64,000 nucleotides of DNA, from assembly GCA_013360295.1 (NCBI GenBank), contig JABWCL010000001.1, positions 124,001-188,000 of the forward strand. Direction: 5' to 3'. The DNA comes from Ignavibacteriaceae bacterium (GTDB taxonomy: Bacteria; Bacteroidota; Ignavibacteria; Ignavibacteriales; Ignavibacteriaceae). Under the pieces are notes generated by a model. The model was not told where the DNA came from. It made no database searches and saw nothing but the letters and a program-made list of their open reading frames with translations. The stretch's first letter is position 1, and each line of letters begins with the position of its first letter. The position numbers and the translations under genes are program-made. Positions 35,535 to 43,884 of this stretch are shown piece after piece.

Positions 35535-36995
35535 ATGAGCCGGCTCGAAAGCTACTTCGCGAAATTCCGTCAGAATATAATTGGGATTGATCAGACTTTT
35601 GAATCTCCTTACGGGAGAAAGAAAATAATTTATGCTGACTGGATCGCAAGCGGAAGATTATACAAACCGATTGAAGATAAAATGATATCTGACTTCGGAC
35701 CCTTCGTTGCCAATACTCATTCCGAATCCAGCACGACCGGAATGATCATGACCAACGCTTATAAACACGCGCAAAAATTTATTAAGGCTCACGTGAACGC
35801 AAATGAAAGCGATGTCATAATTGCCGCAGGGTCAGGAATGACAGGAGTTGTGAATAAATTTATCCGAATACTTGGGTTACGGGTACCGGAACAATTAAAA
35901 CCTTTCCTGAATATATCCGAAGATTTGAGACCTGTAATTTTTATCTCTCACATTGAACATCACTCAAACCAGACATCGTGGCTAGAAACCTTAGCCGATG
36001 TAGTCATTATTCCTCCCGCGGATGATGGCTCTGTTTCTCCTGCTAATCTGAAAACTGAGTTAAAGAAATACAAAAACAAAAAACTCAAGATCGGAACCTT
36101 TTCTGCTTGCTCAAATGTAACAGGGATACACGCCCCCTACCACGAGCTAGCAGAGATCATGCACTCAGAAGGCGGATATTGTTTTGTGGATTTTGCCTGT
36201 TCTGCCCCATATATGGATATAAATATGCACCCGGCGAATTCAGAACAGTCACTCGATGCTATTTTCTTCTCTCCTCATAAATTTCTTGGCGGTCCTGGTA
36301 CCCCCGGAGTACTCATTTTTAACTCAAATTTGTATCACAATCAGGTTCCCGACCATCCCGGTGGCGGCACAGTTGACTGGACTAATCCGTGGGGTCAGCA
36401 CCGTTTCGTCAGTAGCATTGAGGCACGGGAAGATGGCGGTACACCCCCCTTCCTCCAAACGATTAAAACGGCTCTTACGCTGGGCCTGAAAGACCAAATG
36501 GGTACTGGAAATATGCTCCAAAGGGAAGAAGAACTGGTTGACATAATCTTTGATAAATTTCCCGCAATCCCTAAACTTCACCTGCTGGCTGGCAATATTA
36601 CACACCGTCTCGGTGCCATTTCATTTTACCTGGAGGATATTCATTATAATCTTGCTGTAAAACTTTTAAATGACAAGTACGGAATTCAGGTACGTGGGGG
36701 TTGTTCCTGCGCAGGTACCTACGGGCATTTCCTGCTTCATGTGGATCCTAACCGTAGCAAACACATAACAGATCTGATTGATAGCGGCGATCTCTCTGAA
36801 AAACCAGGTTGGGTCAGGGTTTCACTTCATCCGACTATGACTGACGACGAGTTATTTATGATAATCGAGGCACTGAATGAAATTGTCAGAAATTATTCTT
36901 CCTGGGCAAAAGACTATTATTATTCGAATCACACCAATGAATTCCTCCATAAGGAACAGAAATTCAAGGATCTTAACATTTCATTCAATTTTTAA
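35535..36995 (+). CDS. Class V aminotransferase / cysteine desulfurase-like PLP enzyme
   Basis: The 486-residue product has the class V fold: ANTHSESSTTGMIMTNAY near the N-terminus, FISHIEHHSNQTSW, FVDFACSAPYMDINMH (Asp binds the pyridine nitrogen) and the PLP-lysine motif FFSPHKFLGGPGTPG. Near residue 390, VRGGCSCAGTYGHFLL places two cysteines at the position of the catalytic Cys loop of cysteine desulfurases. The total length is longer than IscS or SufS (about 400). Whether it is a desulfurase, a selenocysteine lyase-like enzyme or another lyase is open; no iron-sulfur assembly genes are adjacent. Confidence 0.82.
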   Translation: MSRLESYFAKFRQNIIGIDQTFESPYGRKKIIYADWIASGRLYKPIEDKMISDFGPFVANTHSESSTTGMIMTNAYKHAQKFIKAHVNANESDVIIAAGSGMTGVVNKFIRILGLRVPEQLKPFLNISEDLRPVIFISHIEHHSNQTSWLETLADVVIIPPADDGSVSPANLKTELKKYKNKKLKIGTFSACSNVTGIHAPYHELAEIMHSEGGYCFVDFACSAPYMDINMHPANSEQSLDAIFFSPHKFLGGPGTPGVLIFNSNLYHNQVPDHPGGGTVDWTNPWGQHRFVSSIEAREDGGTPPFLQTIKTALTLGLKDQMGTGNMLQREEELVDIIFDKFPAIPKLHLLAGNITHRLGAISFYLEDIHYNLAVKLLNDKYGIQVRGGCSCAGTYGHFLLHVDPNRSKHITDLIDSGDLSEKPGWVRVSLHPTMTDDELFMIIEALNEIVRNYSSWAKDYYYSNHTNEFLHKEQKFKDLNISFNF

Positions 36996-37055
36996 ATGAA
37001 TCCTTAACTGGTTACCGGCATCCTACTGACAGTAACTTAAATTATAGGAAAATTA

Positions 37056-37247
37056 ATGCAAAAAAATGTTGGCTCTATGGATAAGGTAGTTCGTATCGTG
37101 GTAGGTTTGTCTGTGATGGTATTTGGATACCTGAATGAATCATGGTGGGGCTTGATTGGCCTCGTACCATTATTTACGGCTTTTATGGGCACTTGCCCGG
37201 CTTATCTCCCCTTTGGGATTTCAACATGCAAAACTGAAAAAAAGTAA
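37056..37247 (+). CDS. DUF2892 / YgaP-type transmembrane protein
   Basis: The 63-residue product starts at ATG 37056 with AGGA 9 nt upstream. NVGSMDKVVRIVVGLSVM, two short membrane helices and MGTCPAYLPFGIST match the DUF2892 family, the membrane domain found at the C-terminus of the sulfurtransferase YgaP and often as a stand-alone gene. It follows the cysteine desulfurase-like gene by 60 bp, so a link to sulfur handling is possible. A GC-rich hairpin follows. Confidence 0.85.
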   Translation: MQKNVGSMDKVVRIVVGLSVMVFGYLNESWWGLIGLVPLFTAFMGTCPAYLPFGISTCKTEKK

Positions 37248-37256
37248 AATTTCGCA

Positions 37257-37280
37257 CCCGTTCGGCTGCTGCCGGACGGG
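37257..37280 (+). terminator. Hairpin terminator after the DUF2892 gene
   Basis: A 10-bp stem (CCCGTTCGGC / GCCGGACGGG, one G-U pair) with a TGCT loop lies 9 nt after the stop codon and is followed by CACTTTTA, a modest U-tract. The rest of the 242-bp gap up to 37489 is AT-rich and presumably holds the promoter of the cytochrome operon; I see no clear promoter consensus or other gene in it. Confidence 0.65.
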
Positions 37281-37489
37281 CACTTTTACCTGATTTTAGA
37301 AATTTAACCCTCCGAATTCTCAAATTTTAGAATTCTTTTCTTTATTTTAAAAAATCCTGACTACTTCCTAAAATAAAAGCCTGAAAATGGGCTAAAAATT
37401 GCTTTTTTATTTTTCTTTCCACAATATTTGAATGGAATAATTATTGCTAATAACAAAGTAAATCTAAGTTATATCGAAAGGATTCCATT

Positions 37490-38035
37490 ATGAACAAATT
37501 GCAACTTTTTTTGTTTCTCCTTCTCTCAGCCTCCCTTGTCGTTTCGGCACAGGACACTCCGAAAAAATTCGGTTATGTAGGCGTTGATGACTGTGGAATG
37601 TGTCACAAAACAGATAAGCAAGGAAAACAACTTGATATCTGGAAGAATTCCAAACACTCAAAAGCATACGAAACCCTGAAGACGGAACAAGCAGATAAAA
37701 TCGCAAAAGATCTTGGTTTCGAAACCCCGGCGGTTCAGACTCCCAAATGCCTAAAATGCCATGCCAGTGGTTACGACACAGAACCTGCATTACTCGGTAA
37801 GAAGTTCAAAGTTGAAGATGGCGTTCAGTGCGAAACCTGCCACGGTCCGGGCTCAGAGTATAAAGCAATGAAAATTATGAAAAGCCGTGAAGAATCAGTT
37901 AAAAACGGCCTCATTATTCATGATCAGCTTGAAAAATTCTGCGTTAACTGTCACAACGCGGAAAGCCCGACCTATATTGCCATTGATGTTAATGAAGCAT
38001 GGAATAAAATTAAACACCCAGTACCAACCAAATAG
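37490..38035 (+). CDS. Periplasmic tetrahaem cytochrome c (c554-like)
   Basis: The 181-residue product has a signal peptide (NKLQLFLFLLLSASLVVSAQ) and four CxxCH haem-binding motifs: CGMCH (35-39), CLKCH, CETCH and CVNCH. The spacing and GVDDCGMCHKTDKQGKQLDIW resemble the cytochrome c554 superfamily. It should be a soluble periplasmic electron carrier. An AAAGGA site lies upstream of the ATG. It opens a three-gene operon with a porin (9 bp downstream) and a 14-haem cytochrome, so it may bring electrons to an outer-membrane conduit. Confidence 0.9.
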   Translation: MNKLQLFLFLLLSASLVVSAQDTPKKFGYVGVDDCGMCHKTDKQGKQLDIWKNSKHSKAYETLKTEQADKIAKDLGFETPAVQTPKCLKCHASGYDTEPALLGKKFKVEDGVQCETCHGPGSEYKAMKIMKSREESVKNGLIIHDQLEKFCVNCHNAESPTYIAIDVNEAWNKIKHPVPTK

Positions 38036-38044
38036 TATAATAAC

Positions 38045-39319
38045 GTGAAAAACATTCTCATTATTCTATTGCTGTTAACCTCCACTGCATTTTCCCAAAT
38101 AATAAACGGAAGAGTTTCCTCTTCCGTTTATGCTTTTGAGAGGATTGAATCCAGTTCTTCCTCAACAATGTATGTCAGGGGTTATCAGGCATTAAATCTC
38201 TCTATCGGTAAAGAAAATCTGTTTCTTCGTACCAGTCTCAACTTCGAGAATGCATACAGCAATCCCCTTGATCAGGATTCAAGGTTAAGATTCTACTCTA
38301 TGTATCTTGATGTGCGTAATTTATTTCAGATTGCCAGCTTTAAGCTCGGCAGGCAGCCCGTCACCGCGAAAATAGGCGGAGGGAACTTTGACGGTATTTC
38401 AGCAAAATTGAAATACTTCGACTTTACCCTCAGCGGCTTTTACGGTGGAAATGTTCCGGCTTACCAAAAACTTGAATTAACAAGTGATTTCGCTAGTGAC
38501 AACGTTTATGGCATTGGCCTTTCCACTCCGGAATATTTCAACCTTACATTTAACATTGATTACTATGCAAAAAACTCGGCAGGTAAAGAGTATACAGCCA
38601 CCAGGCTCGACGAGAATTTTAATCCTATTACTCTCCTTATCAGGAAGAATTCGACAAACTTCTCTTTTATGGCCGGTACACTAAATTATTCATTGGAAGA
38701 ACTGCTCAATATCACGACCAGATATGAGTATGATCTGAATTTTGAGAAGACTTCACTGTTCGAGGCAGATCTTTCATATCTTGTCACAAAAGACCTGGAT
38801 GTTCAGGCGTATTATAATATAAGAGAACCTAGGGTCAGATATAACTCGATATTTTCAGTTTTTGATTATGGTAACACGAGTGAAGTTGAGATCGGCGCCG
38901 GTTACAAATTCCTTCCTAATTATATCGTCTCATCCCGTTTTGGTATGACAGAGTTTAAGGATGAATCATCAGGCCGTTTTTCTCTCGGACTCTCGACCCC
39001 GTATGGCACAGTCAACTACCGTAATGGTTTTGGCTATGCCGGTGAATTGAATTCGTTTTCTGTCGGTACTTCCAGATCCTTTTTTGACGGTATGATTACT
39101 CCTTCAGTTGCATTGAGCTACGTTACCTATAAACTCTCGGCCGATGACAAGGAGCAGAATCTGACATCCGTCCTTGGCGGAATAAACTACAGGCCGTTTA
39201 ATAAATTCTCAGCGGACTTTCAGGTTCAATATCTGAACAATAAGATTTATTCTAACGACCTGAGATTCCTTCTCAAACTCAATCATTGGTTTAATGCGGA
39301 TTTGAAAAATGTTTTCTAG
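38045..39319 (+). CDS. Outer-membrane porin-like beta-barrel between two cytochrome genes
   Basis: The start is GTG 38045; the 424-residue product has a signal peptide (KNILIILLLLTSTAFSQ) and a body of alternating strands with many aromatic residues (for example RYEYDLNFEKTSLFEADLSYL) and Gly/Asp turns, ending in LNHWFNADLKNVF. There is no haem motif. Length and strand number fit a barrel of about 16-20 strands. Its place between a 4-haem and a 14-haem cytochrome, with overlapping genes, suggests it is the barrel of a porin-cytochrome complex. It is smaller than MtrB. A family name cannot be given from the sequence. Confidence 0.8.
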   Translation: MKNILIILLLLTSTAFSQIINGRVSSSVYAFERIESSSSSTMYVRGYQALNLSIGKENLFLRTSLNFENAYSNPLDQDSRLRFYSMYLDVRNLFQIASFKLGRQPVTAKIGGGNFDGISAKLKYFDFTLSGFYGGNVPAYQKLELTSDFASDNVYGIGLSTPEYFNLTFNIDYYAKNSAGKEYTATRLDENFNPITLLIRKNSTNFSFMAGTLNYSLEELLNITTRYEYDLNFEKTSLFEADLSYLVTKDLDVQAYYNIREPRVRYNSIFSVFDYGNTSEVEIGAGYKFLPNYIVSSRFGMTEFKDESSGRFSLGLSTPYGTVNYRNGFGYAGELNSFSVGTSRSFFDGMITPSVALSYVTYKLSADDKEQNLTSVLGGINYRPFNKFSADFQVQYLNNKIYSNDLRFLLKLNHWFNADLKNVF

Positions 39320-40523
39320 CAAAGTATTTAAAGTCTATACAGGATTATTTCTATTACTATTTCTCGTGGGTTTTATCTCCATCAACGCCGATGAAGAAAA
39401 AGCCGGCAATAAGGAGATTATTAAATTTTCCCACGAAGTCCATACTTCTGCGACAGAATGCGCAGATTGCCACACCTCGGTTTCTGGTGCTGAGTCGCTT
39501 AATGACAGGCTGCTGCCTAATAAGGCTGATTGTGAAACCTGCCACAGTGACTGGCTTGAAGATAGCGAGTATTGTGAAAAGTGCCATTATCCCGACGTGA
39601 TGACAAAACTCGTACAGAATCCTTCTCTGCTGATCTTCAACCATAAAGCTCATATAGAAGAAGGAGCAAAATGCGAATCGTGCCACAAGGATATTGCCGG
39701 CACCGGTTACAGTTATTCAAAATCTTCTTTTAACCCGGCAATGGAAGACTGTTATACATGCCACAATAGCGATAAAGGGCCTACACAGACCTGCGAATCG
39801 TGCCATAAAACTACTGATAACCTTATTCCGGAAAATCACAGGAATGTAAACTTTGTTTCTTCCCATAAATTCCATGCAACCGGTAAAGATGCTAACTGCA
39901 TGATGTGTCATGACGATCAGAGCTGCGAGAATTGCCACCTGGCAACCACCGGAATTACTGAGAAGAACACAAAGACAGATTTCTTTATGCCTTACAGTCC
40001 TGCGAACAGTGCAAATAAGGCTAAGATTCAGAAGATCACACAAGTTCATGAACTTAACTACAGATTCCTTCACAGCATAGACGCTAAATCAAAGTCATCG
40101 GAATGTATCACCTGTCACCAGGTTGAAACTTTTTGTGTCCAGTGCCATGCCGGAAATAACGAAGATTACGCACTCAGCGGTGTAATGCCGGCCTCACACC
40201 TTAAACCCGATTTCAAAACGATCGGAGTTGGTTCCGGTGGAGGACTGCATGCAACACTTGCAAGACGCGACATTGAGAGATGCCAGTCCTGCCATGATGT
40301 TCAGGGTGGTGATCCAACTTGTATTTTATGCCATTCGGATCCGGACGGCATTAAGAACACAAATCCAAAAACACATGCTAAAAACTATCTGCAGAATTTT
40401 GACGGCGGAGACTGGCATTCAGACCAGGCATCAGTATGTTATACATGCCACACTGACGCTAATGCCCGTCCAAACGGAATTGCCGGTACTAACTTCTGCG
40501 GTTATTGCCACGGAATAAAATAA
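39309..40523 (+). CDS. Tetradecahaem cytochrome c
   Basis: The 404-residue product has an N-terminal hydrophobic signal (VYTGLFLLLFLVGFIS) and 14 CxxCH motifs (in order CADCH, CETCH, CEKCH, CESCH, CYTCH, CESCH, CMMCH, CENCH, CITCH, CVQCH, CQSCH, CILCH, CYTCH, CGYCH). Distal His ligands are plentiful (FSHEVH, FNHKAH, SSHKFH). About one haem per 29 residues indicates a packed haem wire, comparable to MtrA or OmcB-type conduits but with a different count. No lipobox is seen, so it is either periplasmic and docks in the barrel or is exported across it. The gene overlaps the barrel gene by 11 nt. Confidence 0.92.
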   Translation: MFSSKVFKVYTGLFLLLFLVGFISINADEEKAGNKEIIKFSHEVHTSATECADCHTSVSGAESLNDRLLPNKADCETCHSDWLEDSEYCEKCHYPDVMTKLVQNPSLLIFNHKAHIEEGAKCESCHKDIAGTGYSYSKSSFNPAMEDCYTCHNSDKGPTQTCESCHKTTDNLIPENHRNVNFVSSHKFHATGKDANCMMCHDDQSCENCHLATTGITEKNTKTDFFMPYSPANSANKAKIQKITQVHELNYRFLHSIDAKSKSSECITCHQVETFCVQCHAGNNEDYALSGVMPASHLKPDFKTIGVGSGGGLHATLARRDIERCQSCHDVQGGDPTCILCHSDPDGIKNTNPKTHAKNYLQNFDGGDWHSDQASVCYTCHTDANARPNGIAGTNFCGYCHGIK

Positions 40524-40533
40524 AAAATACCCG

Positions 40534-40573
40534 TCAGCGGAGAATGAACTCAAAAAAGTTTCTTCTCCGCTGA
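40534..40573. terminator. Perfect 11-bp stem-loop after the cytochrome operon
   Basis: TCAGCGGAGAA (40534-40544) pairs perfectly with TTCTCCGCTGA (40563-40573). The plus strand has no U-tract after it, while an A-rich run precedes it (T-rich on the minus strand). Both sides are flanked by ATACCCG. It may end or stabilise the cytochrome mRNA, or serve as a binding site for the MarR protein encoded next. Confidence 0.55.
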
Positions 40574-40688
40574 TACCCGTTATGGCATTCAGCCGGCAAC
40601 GGATTTCATAAGCCATTAGATTTACTTTAATGTTTTTTTGACGGAACGATAAATTGACATCATAAACTATCAGATTTGAGAAGCGAGC

Positions 40689-41168
40689 GTGGGTAAAACC
40701 ACTAAAATTATGGAACGAACAGAAATACAGATAACAGCAGCACAACTAGCGGATTTAACATTTAAACTTCTTGCCAGTTGTCATGAAAAGGAAGAGCGTC
40801 TTGCCCGCCAGTACAGGCTAACACAGGCTGAATTCAGATGCCTGAGACACTTGCATGCGGACGAGAATATTAACAATAAAGAAATTGCTGAAAGAATGAA
40901 CCTGAGCGCCAGCAGGCTGACGCGAATAATCGATGGGCTCGTCACCAAAGGTTACGTTATGAGGGAAATTGAACCAAATGACAGGCGTAATATGAGAGTT
41001 TCTCTTTCGGATAAAGGAAGAGAATTCGTGAATATGCTCGATGAGGCTTACATGAACATTCATGCTGAAATACTGCAGGATATCGAAAGTGTTCAGCACC
41101 GCCCCTTGATTAACGCTATGAGCCACCTCCTGGTAGCTCTTGAAAAATGGATCGCGAAAGGCGCCTAA
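40689..41168 (+). CDS. MarR-family transcriptional regulator
   Basis: The 159-residue product has the MarR winged helix: LTQAEFRCLRHLHADENINNKEIAERMNLSASRLTRIIDGLVTKGYV contains helices H2 to H4, and MREIEPNDRRNMRVSLSDKGREF is the typical wing. GTG 40689 has GAGAAG nearby; ATG 40710 would give 152 residues. It lies 165 bp downstream of the 14-haem cytochrome gene, in the same direction, and may control that operon or itself. The ligand is unknown. Its terminator lies inside the convergent HIT gene. Confidence 0.92.
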   Translation: MGKTTKIMERTEIQITAAQLADLTFKLLASCHEKEERLARQYRLTQAEFRCLRHLHADENINNKEIAERMNLSASRLTRIIDGLVTKGYVMREIEPNDRRNMRVSLSDKGREFVNMLDEAYMNIHAEILQDIESVQHRPLINAMSHLLVALEKWIAKGA

Positions 41169-41179
41169 GCCTGAATTTC

Positions 41180-41686
41180 TTACAGATTAAGAACTGATTC
41201 GTAGGCCCGGATCAGTTCTTTTTTTGTATTTAACAGATCCTGAGAAAGCACCTTTGCTTCCCCTAAGACCGGCATAAAGTTTGTGTCTCCGTTCCAGCGA
41301 GGAACAATATGGAAATGAATATGATCATCAATTCCCGCTCCGCTTGATTTTCCAATATTTGCCCCGATGTTAAACCCATCAGGCCTGCTCACTATCGAAA
41401 GGCATTTCTGCGCGAGTTGTAATTCTGACATTATTTCCGCGTTTTCCTCAGCCGTTAGATTCTGAAAATCATTAAGATGCCGGTTTGGAACAATCATTAG
41501 ATGCCCATTATTATAAGGATACAGATTAAGAACTGTAAAAGTTAATTTTGCTTTTCTAACGACTAGGCTGTCGTCAGAAAATATATCCTCGGAAACTGCA
41601 TCGCAAAAAATGCAGTTTGATTTTTTCTTCGCTTCTTTGAAGGACTGAATGTACTGCGACCTCCAGGGTGACCAGAGTTTTTCCAT
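41180..41686 (-). CDS. HIT-family nucleotide hydrolase/phosphorylase
   Basis: The 168-residue product opens with MEKLWSPWRSQYIQSF, a hallmark of the bacterial Ap4A-phosphorylase-like HIT branch, has a CxxC (NCIFC) near residue 25 and the histidine triad HIHFHIVPRW near residue 110. NRHLNDFQNLTAEE is also typical. Likely substrates are Ap4A or AMP derivatives. The 3' end of the gene carries the terminator of the convergent marR gene. Confidence 0.92.
   Translation of the reverse strand: MEKLWSPWRSQYIQSFKEAKKKSNCIFCDAVSEDIFSDDSLVVRKAKLTFTVLNLYPYNNGHLMIVPNRHLNDFQNLTAEENAEIMSELQLAQKCLSIVSRPDGFNIGANIGKSSGAGIDDHIHFHIVPRWNGDTNFMPVLGEAKVLSQDLLNTKKELIRAYESVLNL
41189..41225 (+). terminator. Terminator of marR inside the 3' end of the HIT gene
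   Basis: AAGAACTGAT (41189-41198) pairs with ATCAGTTCTT (41211-41220), followed by TTTTT. The 10-bp stem and U-tract lie 20 bp after the marR stop codon and wholly within the last codons of the opposite-strand HIT gene. Confidence 0.82.
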
Positions 41687-41707
41687 TTGTTTCTAAATCA
41701 GATTGTT

Positions 41708-41752
41708 AAAAAAAATGCAGCATTACCACCTTTAAATCCGGGTAATGCTGCA
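41708..41752 (-). terminator. Terminator of the EF-G-like gene
   Basis: TGCAGCATTACC (41716-41727) pairs with GGTAATGCTGCA (41741-41752), a perfect 12-bp stem, followed on the minus strand by eight T residues. It lies 21 bp after the stop of 41774-43867 and ends the long minus-strand gene run. Confidence 0.92.
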
Positions 41753-41773
41753 GTAAATATTTGTGTTTCGGAA

Positions 41774-43867
41774 TTAGTGCCCTTCTTCGCGGGACTTCTT
41801 ATATTCCTCCACAATCTTGTTCTCAACGTCCTTAGGAACTTCCTCATAGGTAGAGAAACTTCTTCTGTAAGCACCGCGTCCGCCGGTAAGGCTGCGGAGT
41901 GTTGAAGAATACTTATGAAGTTCTGATAACGGAACCAGAGCCTTTATTATTTGAAAATGTCCGTTAGAATCCATTCCAAGGATTTTGCCTCTGCGCGATG
42001 AAATGTCTCCCATAACGTCACCCATGCATTCTTCAGGAATCGTAACTTCAATTTCGTAGATCGGCTCAAGCAGGATTGGCTTCGATTCAAGGAATGCCTT
42101 CTTAAAGCCCATCGAACCTGCGATCTTAAAGGACATTTCATCCGAGTCCACAGAGTGGTGAGAACCGTCAAACAGAGTAACTTTGACGTCAACAACCTTA
42201 TAACCGGCAAGTACGCCTCTTTCCATCGCTTCAACGACACCTTTTTCCACTGCTGGAACAAATCTGCCGGGCACTACACCACCAACAATTTCATCCGAGA
42301 ATTCGAATCCGGATCCGCGTTGTTTCGGCTCCAGTTTCAGGAAGATATGACCGTACTGTCCTCTGCCTCCTGATTGTTTTTTATGTTTGTATTCCGCGCT
42401 AAGGCATTTCCCCTTAATAGTTTCTCTCATGGGTATTCTTGGCTCGACGAGATCAACTTCCACATTATATCTCTCCTTAAGCCTCTTAACCGCCAGGGCA
42501 AGGTGTAACTCACCCTGACCGGAGATAATAGTCTGTCCTAATTCCGGATTAAAAGCACCAAAGAATGAAGGGTCTTCCTCGTGTAAGGTATGCAAACCAT
42601 CAGAGATCTTATCTTCGTCACCTTTTGCTTTTGGAATGATCGCGCCTTCAATGATTGGCTCGGGGAAAGCAATCTCTTTTAGAATGACGGGGAAACTCTT
42701 TGAAGCAAGGGTGTTATTAGTATGGGTATCTTTCAGTTTAACTACGGCGCCAAGATCACCCGCGTTCAGCGTGGATACTTCGGACCTGTTTTTACCGTTC
42801 ATTAATGACAGCTGACTTAGTCTTTCTGTTTTGGAATTGGCTTCATTGATCAGATCCATTCCGGGATGTATATTCCCAGAAACAACACGGAATAGCGAAA
42901 GTTCGCCTACGTGCTGCTCGGATACTGTCTTAAATATAAAAAGAACAGGTTCACCTTTAGGATCACATTTAATATCGACAAGCTGATCTGAATCTTTGAA
43001 GCGGGCGTGTTCAACTTCCCGCTCAAGCGGCGACGGGAAATATTTCTCCACGAAATCCAGGAAATTATTCATCCCGACAGCCTTTGTAGAGCTAATCGCG
43101 AATACAGGAGTAAAACTGCGGTTGAGAACCGCATCCCTGATTCCCTTTTCAATCTCTTCAAGTGAAAGGGTTCCCTCTTCGAAATATTTATTCATCAGGT
43201 TTTCATCAGATTCAGCAACTTTCTCAATCAGCTGTGTTCTAATTTCTTCAACATTCGAAACCAGGTCGGCGGGAATGTCCATTTCAGTAACCTGCTTTGA
43301 TCCGGGTGCACCGTATTTATATGCTTTCATCTTCAGGATGTCAATGACGGTATCAAAATTCAGGCCCTCATTGGCGGGAATAACCACCGGAATTGCACCG
43401 CTGTGAAGGCGATCGTTCGCCATTTTTACAACCGTATCAAACTGTGACCTTTCATTATCACATTTGTTGACTACGATAGCTGATGGAAGTTTAAACTCGT
43501 TTACAAAATGTCCGGTCATTTCAGAGCCAACTTCAACGCCTTCAAATGCTTTGAGAAGCATAACGGCGGTGTCGCATACTCTTATTCCGCATTTAACTTC
43601 ACCTATAAAGTCCGAATACCCGGGAGTATCGACGATGTTAATCTTACTGTTCTTCCAGCTAAGATGCAGCAAGGAAAGAGAGATTGAAAACTGCCTCTCA
43701 ACTTCATTTGCGTTGTAATCGGATACAGTATTTCCTTCTGCGATGGTACCTATACGGTTAATTTCACCGGCTGTAAATAATGCCAATTCGGAAAATGATG
43801 TCTTCCCGCTTCCCCCGTGTCCTATTAAGGTTAGATTTCTGATGTTCTCGGGAGTAATTTCTTTCAC
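41774..43867 (-). CDS. fusA2: Elongation factor G-like GTPase (EF-G II type)
   Basis: The 697-residue product starts at GTG 43867 with AGGAGAT upstream. It has the five-domain layout of EF-G: P-loop GHGGSGKT (16-23), G3 DTPGYSDF, G4 NKCD, a domain IV with GGRGQYGHIFLKLEPKQRG and VVDVKVTLFDGSHHSVDS, and domain V ending in GRGAYRRSFSTYEEVP. The switch I segment has QFSISLSLL where true EF-G has RGITI, a feature of the EF-G-like paralogue group. It is thus probably not the main translocase but a second, possibly ribosome-recycling or stress-related factor; fusA itself is not in the window. It follows YtxG/YtxH-like genes at 17 bp. Confidence 0.88.
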   Translation of the reverse strand: MKEITPENIRNLTLIGHGGSGKTSFSELALFTAGEINRIGTIAEGNTVSDYNANEVERQFSISLSLLHLSWKNSKINIVDTPGYSDFIGEVKCGIRVCDTAVMLLKAFEGVEVGSEMTGHFVNEFKLPSAIVVNKCDNERSQFDTVVKMANDRLHSGAIPVVIPANEGLNFDTVIDILKMKAYKYGAPGSKQVTEMDIPADLVSNVEEIRTQLIEKVAESDENLMNKYFEEGTLSLEEIEKGIRDAVLNRSFTPVFAISSTKAVGMNNFLDFVEKYFPSPLEREVEHARFKDSDQLVDIKCDPKGEPVLFIFKTVSEQHVGELSLFRVVSGNIHPGMDLINEANSKTERLSQLSLMNGKNRSEVSTLNAGDLGAVVKLKDTHTNNTLASKSFPVILKEIAFPEPIIEGAIIPKAKGDEDKISDGLHTLHEEDPSFFGAFNPELGQTIISGQGELHLALAVKRLKERYNVEVDLVEPRIPMRETIKGKCLSAEYKHKKQSGGRGQYGHIFLKLEPKQRGSGFEFSDEIVGGVVPGRFVPAVEKGVVEAMERGVLAGYKVVDVKVTLFDGSHHSVDSDEMSFKIAGSMGFKKAFLESKPILLEPIYEIEVTIPEECMGDVMGDISSRRGKILGMDSNGHFQIIKALVPLSELHKYSSTLRSLTGGRGAYRRSFSTYEEVPKDVENKIVEEYKKSREEGH

Positions 43868-43884
43868 TAAGATCTCCTATTAAT

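Noticed and set aside
37248-37489. Promoter of the cytochrome operon
   Set aside because: The AT-rich gap contains AATATTTG and T-runs but no convincing TTG/TAnnTTTG pair at the right distance, so no promoter was called.
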